From the NCBI GenBank assembly GCA_003280995.1, contig QCDG01000008.1, positions 40,145 to 104,144 of the forward strand: a DNA stretch of 64,000 nucleotides, read 5' to 3'. Each line of letters opens with the position of its first letter. The stretch's first letter is position 1. Both the position numbers and the translations under genes were made by a program. The stretch is from Prochlorococcus sp. AG-355-A09 (GTDB lineage Bacteria > Cyanobacteriota > Cyanobacteriia > PCC-6307 > Cyanobiaceae). The notes beneath the pieces are model-generated. The model saw nothing but the letters and a program-made list of their open reading frames with translations, was not told the DNA's origin and made no database searches. Positions 38,159 through 47,866 of this stretch are shown piece by piece.

Positions 38159-39694
38159 ATGAGATCTATAAAATTATTTAAACTTTTAGATTTGGTAGGA
38201 ATTATTCCTTCATCAAATCTTATCGATCAAGAAATCAATAATATTTCTTTTAACTCTAAAGAAGTACAAAAAGGAACTTTATTTTTAGGAATGCCTGGTT
38301 TAAATGTTGATGGAGGAAAATTTTGTATTGAGGCAATTGAAAATGGCGCGGAGGCAGCCATTATTGGGTCTGCTGCAAAAGAGAAAATTAGATATATTGA
38401 TCGAGAAAGGATTTTGGTTATTGAGGATAATTTAGATTATATTTTTGGTCAAATTGTCGCTGAGTTTTGGAATAGGCCTTCAAGAAAACTTAAACTTATT
38501 GGTGTTACTGGTACAAATGGAAAAACGACAATTACTTTCATATTGGAATATCTTTTAAAAAAATTAGGGAAAAAGACTGCATTATTTGGGACCTTGTTTA
38601 ATAGATGGCCTGGCTTCTCAGAAGTGGCTTCTCATACAACTGATTTCGCCGATAAACTTCAAAAGAAATTAAATGCTGCTGTTGAGGCAGAATCTGAATT
38701 CGCGATATTAGAGGTAAGTTCTCATTCTATTGCTCAAAAGAGGATATCAGGATGCGAATTTGAGGCGGCTATTTTTACTAATTTAACTCAAGATCATCTT
38801 GATTATCATTCAGATATGGAATCTTATTTTCAAACAAAAAGAAAATTGTTTTTCCCACCTTATTTTATAGAAAAGGATGGAATTTCTGTATTAAATCACG
38901 ATGACCCTTGGATATCTAAATTATCGTCTGATCTTGAAAAAAGATCTTCATTAGTGTCTACAAAGATTACTGAAAGTGAATTTAAAAATCATGATTTATT
39001 TTTCGTAACAGATAAAAAATTTACTGAAAATGGCTCAACCTGCATTTTTCATACACCCAAGGAAAAAATTCAACTTTTTGTTCCACTTGTTGGAGAATTT
39101 AATTTAATGAATGCGATTCAAGCAATAACAATTTTGTATAAACTTAATTTTTCTTTAAAAGATCTATCAAAGTTAATACGATCTTTCCCTGGCGCTCCTG
39201 GGCGTATGGAGAAAATAGAAATTGATAATGATGACGTTTCAAGATCACTTCCAACAGTAATTGTTGATTATGCCCATACGCCTGATGGATTGAAAAAAGT
39301 TTTGCAATCAATTAATAAACTTTGTAAGGGAAAACTCATTACTGTTTTTGGCTGTGGAGGAGATCGAGATCTTGGTAAAAGGCCTTTAATGGGATCAATA
39401 GCTGAAGAGTTTTCTGATCAACTTTTTATAACTTCAGATAATCCAAGATCAGAAGAACCCCAAAAGATAGTAAATGATATTTTGATGGGTATAAAAAAAA
39501 GAGAAAAAATAACAATTGAGATTGATAGATTTAAAGCAATAAATAAATCTATTGAATTTGCCAATAAAGAAGATATTGTTTTAATTGCAGGAAAAGGACA
39601 TGAAGACTACCAAATTCTCAATGATAAAGTTATTAATTTTGATGATAGAAAAATAGCTTATAAATTATTAAAAGAAAAAAGAAAATCTCAATAA
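38159..39694 (+). CDS. murE: UDP-MurNAc-tripeptide synthetase (meso-DAP adding)
   Basis: Mur ligase adding meso-diaminopimelate to UDP-MurNAc-L-Ala-D-Glu, 511 aa. Seen: ATP loop GVTGTNGKTT (near residue 120), HTTDFADKLQ, SSHSIAQKR, NLTQDHLDYH, and the DNPRSEEP motif that marks DAP rather than lysine specificity. C-terminal IAGKGHEDYQ is present. The start is ATG at 38159, nine bases after the glutaredoxin-like gene. Confidence 0.96.
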   Translation: MRSIKLFKLLDLVGIIPSSNLIDQEINNISFNSKEVQKGTLFLGMPGLNVDGGKFCIEAIENGAEAAIIGSAAKEKIRYIDRERILVIEDNLDYIFGQIVAEFWNRPSRKLKLIGVTGTNGKTTITFILEYLLKKLGKKTALFGTLFNRWPGFSEVASHTTDFADKLQKKLNAAVEAESEFAILEVSSHSIAQKRISGCEFEAAIFTNLTQDHLDYHSDMESYFQTKRKLFFPPYFIEKDGISVLNHDDPWISKLSSDLEKRSSLVSTKITESEFKNHDLFFVTDKKFTENGSTCIFHTPKEKIQLFVPLVGEFNLMNAIQAITILYKLNFSLKDLSKLIRSFPGAPGRMEKIEIDNDDVSRSLPTVIVDYAHTPDGLKKVLQSINKLCKGKLITVFGCGGDRDLGKRPLMGSIAEEFSDQLFITSDNPRSEEPQKIVNDILMGIKKREKITIEIDRFKAINKSIEFANKEDIVLIAGKGHEDYQILNDKVINFDDRKIAYKLLKEKRKSQ

Positions 39695-39775
39695 AATTTC
39701 CTAATCAAATAAGAAAGATCTTTACGCAAATCACAAGAAAAGTTTCTTAGAATTGATTTAGTTATTTTTAATAAA

Positions 39776-40480
39776 ATGAAAGGCTTAGCCTTAGTTGTAG
39801 GTGCAGGTGGAATTGGAACCCAAATAGCTAAAGATCTGAGTGAAAGTGAAAAAGATTTAGAAGTTGTTTTGTGCGGAAGAAAAAGTGAATTTAATTCTTT
39901 TTGGAAATTAGATATAGAAGATTCTCAATCCCTTTTGCAGTTGAAAAATAAAATATCAAATCAGCCTTCAAAATTAAGGCTGGTTGTTAATGCTACAGGT
40001 AGACTTCATAGTGATTCTCTTCAACCAGAAAAAAGATTACAACATCTTGATAAAAAAAATATGATGGAAAGTTTTTCAATAAACGCCTTTTCTCCTATTT
40101 TATTAGCTAAAGCGATTGAAGAATTTATACCAAAAGATTTGGATTTTAATTTTGCAAGTATAAGTGCAAGAGTTGGTAGCATTGGAGATAATCAAACTGG
40201 AGGTTGGTATTCATATAGAGCTGCAAAATCTGCGCAAAATCAGTTTTTTAAATCTTTAAGTATTGAATGGGCTAGACGTTTCCCAAAGGCTACTATCACA
40301 TTGCTTCATCCAGGAACAGTAGATACTGATTTATCTAGACCTTTTCATAAATTTGTTCCAGAACATAAATTATTTAGTAAAGAAAAATCCTCCCAATTTT
40401 TGATCAATATTATTAAAAATCAATCCTCGGAATCAACTGGAAAATTTATTGCTTGGGATAGCTCAGAAATACCCTGGTAA
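39776..40480 (+). CDS. Short-chain dehydrogenase/reductase (SDR)
   Basis: SDR-fold oxidoreductase of 234 aa. Seen: cofactor loop VGAGGIGTQIAKDL at the N-terminus, NATGRL, NAFSPILLAKA, the catalytic SxnYxxxK set in SISARVG...GWYSYRAAKSAQNQFF (Tyr and Lys), and HPGTVDTDLS. It resembles the CsgA/C-factor-like SDR subgroup. Substrate is unknown. Its 3' end overlaps the convergent aminotransferase by 18 bp. Confidence 0.85.
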   Translation: MKGLALVVGAGGIGTQIAKDLSESEKDLEVVLCGRKSEFNSFWKLDIEDSQSLLQLKNKISNQPSKLRLVVNATGRLHSDSLQPEKRLQHLDKKNMMESFSINAFSPILLAKAIEEFIPKDLDFNFASISARVGSIGDNQTGGWYSYRAAKSAQNQFFKSLSIEWARRFPKATITLLHPGTVDTDLSRPFHKFVPEHKLFSKEKSSQFLINIIKNQSSESTGKFIAWDSSEIPW

Positions 40481-41644
40481 TTTTTTAATTTCTTCAGAAA
40501 GTAAATTAATCTCCGCTTCTGTAGTCATTTGATGTACGCATGCTCTAAACCATTTTGGATCTTCTAAAACTCTAATCCAAATTTTCTTTTCTCCAAGTTT
40601 ATTTACAAATTTATCCTTATCTTTAATATTTTCGATATTAAAACTAACTATCCCATTTAAGTACTTTTTTTCTAAAACTAATTCAACACCCTTTAATTGA
40701 TTTAATGCATCCCAAAGTTTCTCACTTAATCTTTTGATATTTTCGCTTTTTTCTTTTTCATGGCAGTCTTTATCCAAAAGATCTATAGAATTACGAAGCC
40801 CTGCAAGTAAAGGAATGCAAGATGTAGCTACTTCAAACTTTCTTGCATCATCATGAAAAAGATTATCTGAAGGCTCATAAATGCCTTGTTCTTTTTTTAA
40901 TGATTTCCAACCAATTATTGTTGGATCTGTTTCATGAATAAATCTATCTGAGACATAAATGGCTCCAAGTCCTTCTGGTCCACATGCCCATTTATGAGAA
41001 GTTATTGAATATAAATCAGAATAAAAAACTTCTTTTTCAATATTTATGTGCCCAAAGGTTTGAGCACCATCAACAAGTAAATAAGAATCTGCTCGATTAT
41101 TTTTTAATTCGATAGAAATTTGTTTTAAAGGAATTTTATATCCAAAGTTCCATAAGATATGAGAAATAATTAGTATCTTAGTCTTACTATTTAGATTTTT
41201 CAAAATCTCCAAAATTATATTTTCGTCGTTTAGATTTTTAAGTTTTTGGATCGGCAAAATTTTGAATATTAATTTATTTCTTCTACAAAATTCTCGACTT
41301 GCAGCCACTACTCCAGGATGTTCACAGTCACTTATTAACAGCTCTTCTCCCTCTTCTACTTTTATTCCCCAAAAGGGCAAAATCATACCGGAAGAGATAT
41401 TCTCGGTTAAAGCTACATTCTTTGAATTTACACCTAATTTTTGTGCAATGATCCTTTTTGTGGTCAATATTTCTTTGTAAATAAAAGGCCACATATTATT
41501 AGTAAATGGTCCTAAATCTTGGATAATTTCCCACGTTTTAACTATGGCTTCTAGAGAAGATTTTGGTAATGGTCCTTGACCTCCATAGTTGAAATAATAC
41601 TTATTCTTTAATGCTGGTATTTGATCTCTTAGATTATTTCTCAT
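40463..41644 (-). CDS. Class V aminotransferase family PLP enzyme
   Basis: Fold-type I PLP enzyme of 393 aa related to NifS/isopenicillin-N epimerase/EgtE. Seen: NYGGQGPLP at the start, LTENISSGMILP, DCEHPGV, LLVDGAQTFGHINI, and PLP lysine in SITSHKWACGPEGLGAIYV. The conserved catalytic-Cys loop of true cysteine desulfurases is not apparent, so a cysteine desulfurase role is doubtful. Substrate unknown. It runs in the same direction as and downstream of the ArsM-like gene, 36 bp away. Confidence 0.82.
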   Translation of the reverse strand: MRNNLRDQIPALKNKYYFNYGGQGPLPKSSLEAIVKTWEIIQDLGPFTNNMWPFIYKEILTTKRIIAQKLGVNSKNVALTENISSGMILPFWGIKVEEGEELLISDCEHPGVVAASREFCRRNKLIFKILPIQKLKNLNDENIILEILKNLNSKTKILIISHILWNFGYKIPLKQISIELKNNRADSYLLVDGAQTFGHINIEKEVFYSDLYSITSHKWACGPEGLGAIYVSDRFIHETDPTIIGWKSLKKEQGIYEPSDNLFHDDARKFEVATSCIPLLAGLRNSIDLLDKDCHEKEKSENIKRLSEKLWDALNQLKGVELVLEKKYLNGIVSFNIENIKDKDKFVNKLGEKKIWIRVLEDPKWFRACVHQMTTEAEINLLSEEIKKLPGYF

Positions 41645-41680
41645 AGAAATTTAAGTTATATTTTTAAACTCTTGAATTTT

Positions 41681-42475
41681 TTAAATATTGCCTACTAAAG
41701 TTACCGTTCTAAATTCTATATCCTCAATTACTTTCCAAGGTTCAGCACTCCTTTCTGCAAATTCTAAATTTTTAAATCCTAGTTCTTTAAAGTCACTTAT
41801 AAAGTCTGGTTCATACCATGCTCCACTAATACATCCTGTCCATAGATCATGATCATTTTGCAATCTTAAAGGAACTTTTTTGTTAGAGACAATATCGCTA
41901 ATTGCAATTCTTCCATTATCTTTTAAAACTCTTTTTATATTTCTTAGAAGGTTATTTCTAGATTCTGGACTTACCAAGTTTAAAACGCAATTACTTAAAA
42001 TAATATCAACTGATTTGTCGGCGATTAATGGACTTAAATCTTTATCTAATTCATCAAGTTTTTCAATTGAACCTTCTAGAAATTCTGTATTGTTGAAACC
42101 TATATTTTTTGTAACTTCTTTAGATGCTGATCTTGATAAAGAAAGCATATCAGGATTCTGATCAACTCCAATAACTTTCCCTTCTTTCCCAACAATTTGG
42201 GCACAAATAAAAGCATTTTTGCCGCTACCACTTCCAAGATCTAAGACTATATCATTTTTTTGAACATATTTAGTTGGATCCCCACATCCATAGTCTCTTT
42301 CTATAACCTCTTGAGGAATTGCTTCAAGTAAAACTGGATTAAACCCAACTGGTGTACAAAGACAACTTTCTTTTTCTAGTGCGGCTGAACCATATCTTTC
42401 TTGAATCGCATCTTTATGATCGAATTGATTAGATGCTTTATTAGATGTGGTTGTATTACAGCAACTTTCAGACAT
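41681..42475 (-). CDS. ArsM-like SAM methyltransferase
   Basis: Class I SAM methyltransferase of 264 aa resembling arsenite methyltransferases. Seen: SAM loop LDLGSGSGKNAFICAQIVG, GVDQNPDML, plus the cysteine positions expected for ArsM: CLCTPVGF, YGCGDPT, SNCVLNL, and CISGAWY. ArsM binds As(III) through such cysteines and forms methylated arsenicals. The start at ATG 42475 (SESCCNT) is preferred over 42493. An N-terminal CC pair also occurs. Other thiol-metal or phospholipid substrates cannot be excluded. Confidence 0.72.
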   Translation of the reverse strand: MSESCCNTTTSNKASNQFDHKDAIQERYGSAALEKESCLCTPVGFNPVLLEAIPQEVIERDYGCGDPTKYVQKNDIVLDLGSGSGKNAFICAQIVGKEGKVIGVDQNPDMLSLSRSASKEVTKNIGFNNTEFLEGSIEKLDELDKDLSPLIADKSVDIILSNCVLNLVSPESRNNLLRNIKRVLKDNGRIAISDIVSNKKVPLRLQNDHDLWTGCISGAWYEPDFISDFKELGFKNLEFAERSAEPWKVIEDIEFRTVTLVGNI

Positions 42476-42512
42476 ATTTTTTAAAGGACTCACGATAAAT
42501 ATAGCCCAAAAA

Positions 42513-42536
42513 AAAAGCCCCTGAAAAGGGGCTTTT
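42513..42536 (-). terminator. Rho-independent terminator of the DUF4278 gene
   Basis: Ten-bp stem AAAAGCCCCT/AGGGGCTTTT with a four-base loop, followed on the minus strand by a run of T residues. It lies 16 bp after the DUF4278 stop and is the clearest intrinsic terminator in the window. Confidence 0.9.
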
Positions 42537-42552
42537 AATTAGTTTAATTAAA

Positions 42553-42726
42553 TTATTTAGTGTAATTAACACCTCTGTAATTTAATTCTGCTTTTTCATT
42601 ACTTGAAGAAGCGTCATCCATTCTATTGGTGTATACGTTTCTTCTGTAGGTAAGTTCAACAAGTTGCTTTTTAGCAGCTTCTTTGTTTTGAACGTAGTTT
42701 TTACCTCTGTAAGTTAAAGTAGTCAT
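42553..42726 (-). CDS. DUF4278 repeat protein
   Basis: 57-aa protein with three copies of a LTYRGxxY-like motif (LTYRGKNY, LTYRRNVY, LNYRGVNY), the DUF4278 signature common in marine cyanobacteria and their phages. Function unknown. The frame extends to an ATG at 42762, but those codons fall in the structured leader and the family starts at MTTLTYRG, so 42726 is chosen. It has its own promoter, leader and terminator and is monocistronic. Confidence 0.85.
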   Translation of the reverse strand: MTTLTYRGKNYVQNKEAAKKQLVELTYRRNVYTNRMDDASSSNEKAELNYRGVNYTK

Positions 42727-42754
42727 GTTTCGATGTGACAACACGGCCATCCCC

Positions 42755-42800
42755 CGTTCCATGGTATGACTCGAACTGCGCCCTCAAATGAGGGTGAACG
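42755..42800 (-). ncRNA. Glutamine-riboswitch-like (downstream-peptide) leader motif
   Basis: The minus-strand leader folds as CGUUC/GAACG (P1: 42796-42800 with 42755-42759) enclosing ACCCUC-AUUU-GAGGG (P2: 42781-42785 with 42790-42794) and then CGCAGUUCGAGUC plus a small third hairpin CAU-ACC-AUG. This architecture matches the glnA/downstream-peptide glutamine-aptamer class described in cyanobacteria upstream of short genes. The core CGCAGUUCGAG differs from the CGGAAGUAG-type core I recall, so ligand binding is unproven. Confidence 0.5.
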
Positions 42801-42825
42801 AAAAAGTAGCAATTGCTACCAAATA

Positions 42826-42855
42826 ATTATAAGCGTATTTTTGACTGCATGTCTA
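42826..42855 (-). promoter_or_regulatory. Sigma-70 promoter of the DUF4278 gene
   Basis: On the minus strand TAGACA (42850-42855) and TATAAT (42826-42831) are separated by 18 bp, five and six matches to consensus. The RNA would begin close to 42819, just at a 14-bp palindrome GTAGCAATTGCTAC (42806-42819) preceding the riboswitch-like motif. Confidence 0.7.
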
Positions 42856-42981
42856 GCTTTTACAAATAGAAACGAAGATTTAATGTTTTTTTAATTATTA
42901 TCTTAGGTAAATTTTTTTATAAATAGTCTCTAAAAAGGTTTATGTTTATATTTGGTTTAATCTTCATGTAACTATTTATTT

Positions 42982-43239
42982 ATGACAGGTTTTTTATATT
43001 TCTTGGGAAATACTTTAAGGTGGCCAGTGTTAAAGCCAAAAGAATTTTTTTCACTACATGCTTATTTTTCAATTATTTATTTGATAACTTTTACTTTGAG
43101 TAAATATGATGTAAGCCAATCAAATTTAGTTTTTACTTTAGGAATTCTTGCACCTCTTTTAATCGCTATTGGTCAAGGACTTCCAATTGATTGCCTTGAC
43201 ATGGAATCATCTTTGTTGAAGGAATTAAAAACTAAATAA
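42982..43239 (+). CDS. Small membrane hypothetical protein
   Basis: 85-aa protein with two likely membrane segments (about residues 26-42 and 50-66) and a charged C-terminus. It starts MTGFLYFLGNTLRWPVLKPKEFF, a type common among small marine-cyanobacterial membrane proteins of unknown function. It lies between the DUF4278 gene and nfu, convergent with the latter. No family name can be given. Confidence 0.65.
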   Translation: MTGFLYFLGNTLRWPVLKPKEFFSLHAYFSIIYLITFTLSKYDVSQSNLVFTLGILAPLLIAIGQGLPIDCLDMESSLLKELKTK

Positions 43240-43262
43240 TATATATTTCAGTTAAAAAATTT

Positions 43263-43508
43263 TTATAAAACCTGGACAACTTCGCTTATTTCAGGAATCA
43301 TTTCTTTTAACTTTCTTTCAATACCCATTTTTAGAGTCATAGTGCTACTTGGGCAACTACCACATGCTCCTTGAAGTCTGACTTTGACAATTGGACCATC
43401 TATTTCTGCAATCTCTACATTACCTCCATCAGAAATTAAAAAAGGTCTTAGCTCGTCAAGGACTTTTTCTACATTATCGTTTGTCAGCGAGAGTGTTTCA
43501 GTACTCAT
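43263..43508 (-). CDS. nfu: NifU-like Fe-S scaffold (Nfu)
   Basis: 81-aa NifU C-terminal-domain protein carrying a labile [4Fe-4S] cluster for delivery to apo-proteins, including photosystem I in cyanobacteria. Seen: [26 protein letters not shown] and the cluster motif [18 protein letters not shown] with CxxC. The length is that of the single-domain cyanobacterial Nfu. It is divergent from mqo with a 70-bp gap. Confidence 0.95.
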   Translation of the reverse strand: MSTETLSLTNDNVEKVLDELRPFLISDGGNVEIAEIDGPIVKVRLQGACGSCPSSTMTLKMGIERKLKEMIPEISEVVQVL

Positions 43509-43578
43509 AATTTTGGATTAACTTTATAATAAGCCTATAAAGAAATCTGATTAATTGCAAAAAAGATAATTTTCTGTT

Positions 43579-45075
43579 GTGACTTCATCTAAAAATCTCA
43601 CTAATGACAATAGCTACTTCGATGCAGTCTTAGTAGGAGCAGGGATAATGAGTAGTACTTTAGCCCTCCTAATTTCAGAAGTTTTACCAGATATAAAATT
43701 TCTTATTTTAGAAAAATTAAATGCTCCAGGAAGTGAAAGTACTGGTGCTTTTAATAATGCAGGTACAGGACATGCGGCTAATTGCGAATTAAACTATACC
43801 CCTTTAGATGAAAAAGGAAATCTAAAAATAGATAAAGCACTCTCAATAAATCGTTCTTTTGAAACATCCATGTCTTTATGGGCCTCATTGTATGAAGCAG
43901 GGAAAATTGATATTAAGAAGTTTCTAAAATTTATTCCTCATATTAGCTTTGTATCTGGTCAGGATAATATTTCTTTTTTAAAAAAAAGATTTCAGAAAAT
44001 GACCAAAAATCCTGAATTTATCGATATGGAATTTTCTACATCTTTTGATGAAATTTCATCATGGGCTCCTCTAATAACAAAAGATAGAAATCCATCTACT
44101 CAAATTGCTGCTACCAGAATAGGTAGAGGAACTGATATTAATTTTGAGGCTCTAACTAAAGAGTATTTGTCATTAGTTTCCTTAAACAAAAATGTTGAAA
44201 TTAGATACAAAACAGAATTAGTAGATTTAAAGAAAATTGATAAAAAACAATGGGAACTAGAAATCAGTTCTGAAGGTAGAAAAACTTTAATTAGAACTGG
44301 CTACGTGTTTCTTGGTGCTGGTGGAAAAACAATTAATTATTTACAAAAATCAAAAATTCCAGAAGCAAAAAGTTATGGTGGATTTCCTGTTAGTGGGAAA
44401 TGGCTTATTTGCGAGAAAAAAGATCTAACAGAAAAACATAACTCAAAAGTTTATGGTAAAGCTGATATTGGATCGCCACCAATGTCTGTGCCTCATTTAG
44501 ACACCAGATGGATTGATAATAAAAAACTTCTTTTATATGGACCTTTTGCTGGATTTACAACGAAATTTCTAAAACAAAGTTCATACTTTGACTTATTTAG
44601 TTCAATTAAAAAGAATAATATTTTTTCTATGTTAGACGTTGGTTTCAAGAATAACGATTTAATTAATTACCTAATATCACAATCATTAAAGAACCATAAC
44701 TCAAGAGTTGAGAATTTAAAGAATATGATGCCATCAGCTAATCCTTCTGATTGGTATTTAAAGAATGCTGGACAAAGAGTCCAAATAATTAAAAAAACTG
44801 AAGGTGGCGGTTCTTTGAAATTTGGAACTGAGATTGTAAATTCTTCTGATGGATCATTATCTGCTTTGTTGGGAGCCTCGCCGGGAGCAAGTACTGCGGT
44901 TTCAATTATGGTTGAGGTTCTAGAAAAATCTGTTTTATTTTTAAACGATAAGCATAATCTTCAGAAAAAAATAAATCACTTAATTTATCCAGAACTATCA
45001 GTCTCTGAAAATTACAGTACCTTCATAAAGGAAATTAAAAAAAGAAATAATTCCATTTTTGGTTTCCATCCATAA
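43579..45075 (+). CDS. mqo: Malate:quinone oxidoreductase
   Basis: FAD-dependent, membrane-associated malate dehydrogenase passing electrons to quinone, 498 aa. Seen: FAD loop [47 protein letters not shown] in fragments characteristic of Mqo, HLDTRWID...LLYGPFAGF, and C-terminal [15 protein letters not shown]. The start is GTG at 43579. lepA follows after 55 bp on the same strand. Confidence 0.95.
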   Translation: MTSSKNLTNDNSYFDAVLVGAGIMSSTLALLISEVLPDIKFLILEKLNAPGSESTGAFNNAGTGHAANCELNYTPLDEKGNLKIDKALSINRSFETSMSLWASLYEAGKIDIKKFLKFIPHISFVSGQDNISFLKKRFQKMTKNPEFIDMEFSTSFDEISSWAPLITKDRNPSTQIAATRIGRGTDINFEALTKEYLSLVSLNKNVEIRYKTELVDLKKIDKKQWELEISSEGRKTLIRTGYVFLGAGGKTINYLQKSKIPEAKSYGGFPVSGKWLICEKKDLTEKHNSKVYGKADIGSPPMSVPHLDTRWIDNKKLLLYGPFAGFTTKFLKQSSYFDLFSSIKKNNIFSMLDVGFKNNDLINYLISQSLKNHNSRVENLKNMMPSANPSDWYLKNAGQRVQIIKKTEGGGSLKFGTEIVNSSDGSLSALLGASPGASTAVSIMVEVLEKSVLFLNDKHNLQKKINHLIYPELSVSENYSTFIKEIKKRNNSIFGFHP

Positions 45076-45130
45076 TTCTAATTAGCTAGTATTAATCAAG
45101 ATGTAATAAGAGGAGAATTTTTCTTTCTAT

Positions 45131-46939
45131 ATGACTGATATATCGGTTTCAAAAATTAGAAATTTCTGCATAATCGCTCATATTGACCATGGTAAATCTA
45201 CCCTTGCAGATAGGTTGCTTCAAGATACTGGTACTGTGCAGCAAAGGGATATGCAAGAACAATTTTTGGACAGTATGGATCTTGAAAGAGAGAGAGGAAT
45301 TACTATCAAGTTACAGGCCGCTAGGATGAAATATAAAGCTGACGATTCCCAAGAATATGTTTTGAACTTAATAGATACTCCAGGGCATGTTGATTTCTCT
45401 TATGAGGTTAGTAGATCTCTTCAAGCTTGTGAAGGCGCTTTACTCGTTGTTGATGCAAGTCAAGGGGTAGAAGCTCAAACCTTAGCTAATGTTTATCTTG
45501 CCTTAGAAAATAATCTTGAAATTATTCCGGTCTTAAATAAAGTTGATTTGCCAGGTGCTGATGCTGAAAAAATAAAACAAGAAATAGAGGAAATTATTGG
45601 ACTTGATACATCTAATGCAATAAATTGTTCGGCAAAAACTGGAGTTGGTATTAAAGATATTTTGGAAGCAATCGTAAGAAGAGTACCTCCTCCTCAAGAT
45701 GAAATTAAACTACCTACAAAGGCACTCATTTTCGATTCTTATTATGATCCGTACAGGGGAGTTATTGTTTATTTCAGGGTGATATCTGGGTCTCTAAATA
45801 AGAGAGAAAAAATATTATTAATGGCAAGTAAGAAAAATTATGAACTTGATGAGATAGGAATAATGGCGCCTGATCAGCAGCAAGTTGATGAATTACATGC
45901 AGGAGAAGTTGGTTATTTAGCTGCTTCTATAAAATCAGTTGCTGATGCGAGAGTGGGAGATACGATTACTCTTTTAAATTCACCTGCCAATGATCCTTTG
46001 CCTGGATATAAGACAGCAAATCCTATGGTTTTTTGTGGCTTATTCCCGACTGATGCTGATCAATTCCCAGATTTAAGGGTATCACTCGAAAAATTACAAT
46101 TATCTGATGCAGCTTTAAAATATGAGCCCGAAACCAGTAGCGCAATGGGCTTCGGATTTAGGTGCGGATTCCTAGGACTTCTTCATATGGAGATTGTTCA
46201 AGAAAGATTAGAAAGAGAATATGACTTGGATCTAATCGTAACGGCACCATCAGTTATTTATAAAGTTAACTTAACTCAGCAGGAACATATCTTTATTGAT
46301 AATCCTTCTACAATTCCTGATCCACAACTTAGGGAATCAATAGAAGAGCCTTATGTGAAAATGGAAATTTATGCTCCCAATGAATTTAATGGAACATTAA
46401 TGGGTTTATGTCAGGAAAGAAGGGGTGTATTTATAGATATGAAATATATAACAACAGATCGAGTTACCTTGATTTATGAAATTCCATTAGCAGAAGTTGT
46501 TACAGATTTCTTTGATCAAATGAAAAGTAGAACCCAAGGTTATGCATCAATGGAATATCATTTGATTGGCTATAGAAAAAATGACCTTGTTAGATTAGAT
46601 GTTCTAATAAATTCAGAAAGAGCCGATCCATTAACTTCTATTGTTCATAAAGATAAGGCTTATGGAATTGGCAGAAGTTTAGTTGAGAAATTAAAAGAAC
46701 TTATTCCAAAACAACAATTTAAAATACCTATTCAAGCATCAATAGGTAGCAGGATTATTGCAAGTGAAAGCATTAGTGCTTTGCGAAAAGATGTTTTATC
46801 TAAATGTTATGGAGGGGATATTTCTAGGAAAAAGAAACTTTTAAAGAAACAAGCCAAAGGTAAAAAGAGGATGAAGGCAATGGGTAAAGTTGAAGTCCCT
46901 CAAGAAGCTTTTATGGCGGTCTTGAAATTAAACCAGTAA
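45131..46939 (+). CDS. lepA: Elongation factor 4 (LepA)
   Basis: Ribosomal back-translocase GTPase, 602 aa. Seen: G1 [10 protein letters not shown], the DTPGHVDF G3, [10 protein letters not shown]4, and the LepA-specific C-terminal domain with [32 protein letters not shown] and [15 protein letters not shown]. Length and motifs are canonical. The preceding GAGGAG at about 45110 is a good though distant Shine-Dalgarno. Confidence 0.98.
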   Translation: MTDISVSKIRNFCIIAHIDHGKSTLADRLLQDTGTVQQRDMQEQFLDSMDLERERGITIKLQAARMKYKADDSQEYVLNLIDTPGHVDFSYEVSRSLQACEGALLVVDASQGVEAQTLANVYLALENNLEIIPVLNKVDLPGADAEKIKQEIEEIIGLDTSNAINCSAKTGVGIKDILEAIVRRVPPPQDEIKLPTKALIFDSYYDPYRGVIVYFRVISGSLNKREKILLMASKKNYELDEIGIMAPDQQQVDELHAGEVGYLAASIKSVADARVGDTITLLNSPANDPLPGYKTANPMVFCGLFPTDADQFPDLRVSLEKLQLSDAALKYEPETSSAMGFGFRCGFLGLLHMEIVQERLEREYDLDLIVTAPSVIYKVNLTQQEHIFIDNPSTIPDPQLRESIEEPYVKMEIYAPNEFNGTLMGLCQERRGVFIDMKYITTDRVTLIYEIPLAEVVTDFFDQMKSRTQGYASMEYHLIGYRKNDLVRLDVLINSERADPLTSIVHKDKAYGIGRSLVEKLKELIPKQQFKIPIQASIGSRIIASESISALRKDVLSKCYGGDISRKKKLLKKQAKGKKRMKAMGKVEVPQEAFMAVLKLNQ

Positions 46940-47018
46940 TATCTTTTAATTTAAAATTTATAGCTATTTATTTTTAAAAGAATTGGGTATATTTCATTTA
47001 TATCTGTAAAAAAAGATT

Positions 47019-47852
47019 TTGAATATTAACTCATTTAATCGTGTCGGCGCAAATATCAGAAAAGCTGGATTTTTAATTGTAATTTTTTATCTTCTTGTTG
47101 TTTTAATAATGAAATTTTTAGAGGCCAATAATTTTTTTGGCTATTCATTTTCAACGTTAAGCAATGATATCTTTGCCCCTCCTTCTCTTAATCATTTTTG
47201 TGGCACAGATAGATTAGGAAGAGATGTTTGCTTAAGAACTTTGCAAGGATCATCATTAGCGATAGAAGTTGTATTCTTAGCTATTCTTTTTTCATTAAGT
47301 TTGGGTTTGCCATTGGGATTATTAAGTGGATATTTTGGTGGTTTTTTTGATAAATGCTTATCACTAATAATGGATACTATTTTTTCAATACCTGTAATTT
47401 TGCTTTCAGTTGTTGTGGCTTTTGTATTGGGTAAGGGTATCCTTAACGCTGCTTTGGCATTGTGTATTGTTTACTCTCCTCAATATTTTAGATTAATCAG
47501 AAATCAGACAATATTGGTTAAATCCGAAACTTATGTGGAGGCCGCTCAAGTTGCAGGAGCTGATGTTAAAAAAATTATTTTTAAATATATTCTCCCAAAT
47601 GTAATAACACCATTACCTATTCTGCTCACCCTAAATGCTGCAGATGCAGTTTTGGTATTAGGAAGTTTAGGATTTTTAGGACTTGGTGTTCCTGCAGATG
47701 TTCCAGAGTGGGGAAGTGATTTAAATCTGGCTCTTGCCGCTTTACCTACAGGTATATGGTGGACGGCTTTGTTCCCAGGTTTGGCAATGTTTTTTTTAGT
47801 TTTAGGTCTTTCTTTTATAGGAGAGGACCTTGAAGAAATTTTTGATAGTTAA
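47019..47852 (+). CDS. ABC transporter permease (DppC/OppC family)
   Basis: Inner-membrane permease of 277 aa, peptide/nickel class. Seen: N-terminal membrane helix, HFCGTDRLGRDVCLRTLQG (family HPLGTDxxGRDxxSR), and the coupling-helix EAA motif VEAAQVAGADVKKIIFKYILPNV. Six membrane spans are likely. The start is TTG at 47019. No partner permease, ATPase or binding protein is adjacent, as is common for the scattered transporter in Prochlorococcus. Substrate unknown. Confidence 0.88.
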   Translation: MNINSFNRVGANIRKAGFLIVIFYLLVVLIMKFLEANNFFGYSFSTLSNDIFAPPSLNHFCGTDRLGRDVCLRTLQGSSLAIEVVFLAILFSLSLGLPLGLLSGYFGGFFDKCLSLIMDTIFSIPVILLSVVVAFVLGKGILNAALALCIVYSPQYFRLIRNQTILVKSETYVEAAQVAGADVKKIIFKYILPNVITPLPILLTLNAADAVLVLGSLGFLGLGVPADVPEWGSDLNLALAALPTGIWWTALFPGLAMFFLVLGLSFIGEDLEEIFDS

Positions 47853-47866
47853 AATTCTGTATAAAT

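Noticed and set aside
42727..42762. Twelve extra N-terminal codons of the DUF4278 protein from ATG 42762
   Set aside because: They lie inside the structured leader and the family begins at MTTLTYRG.
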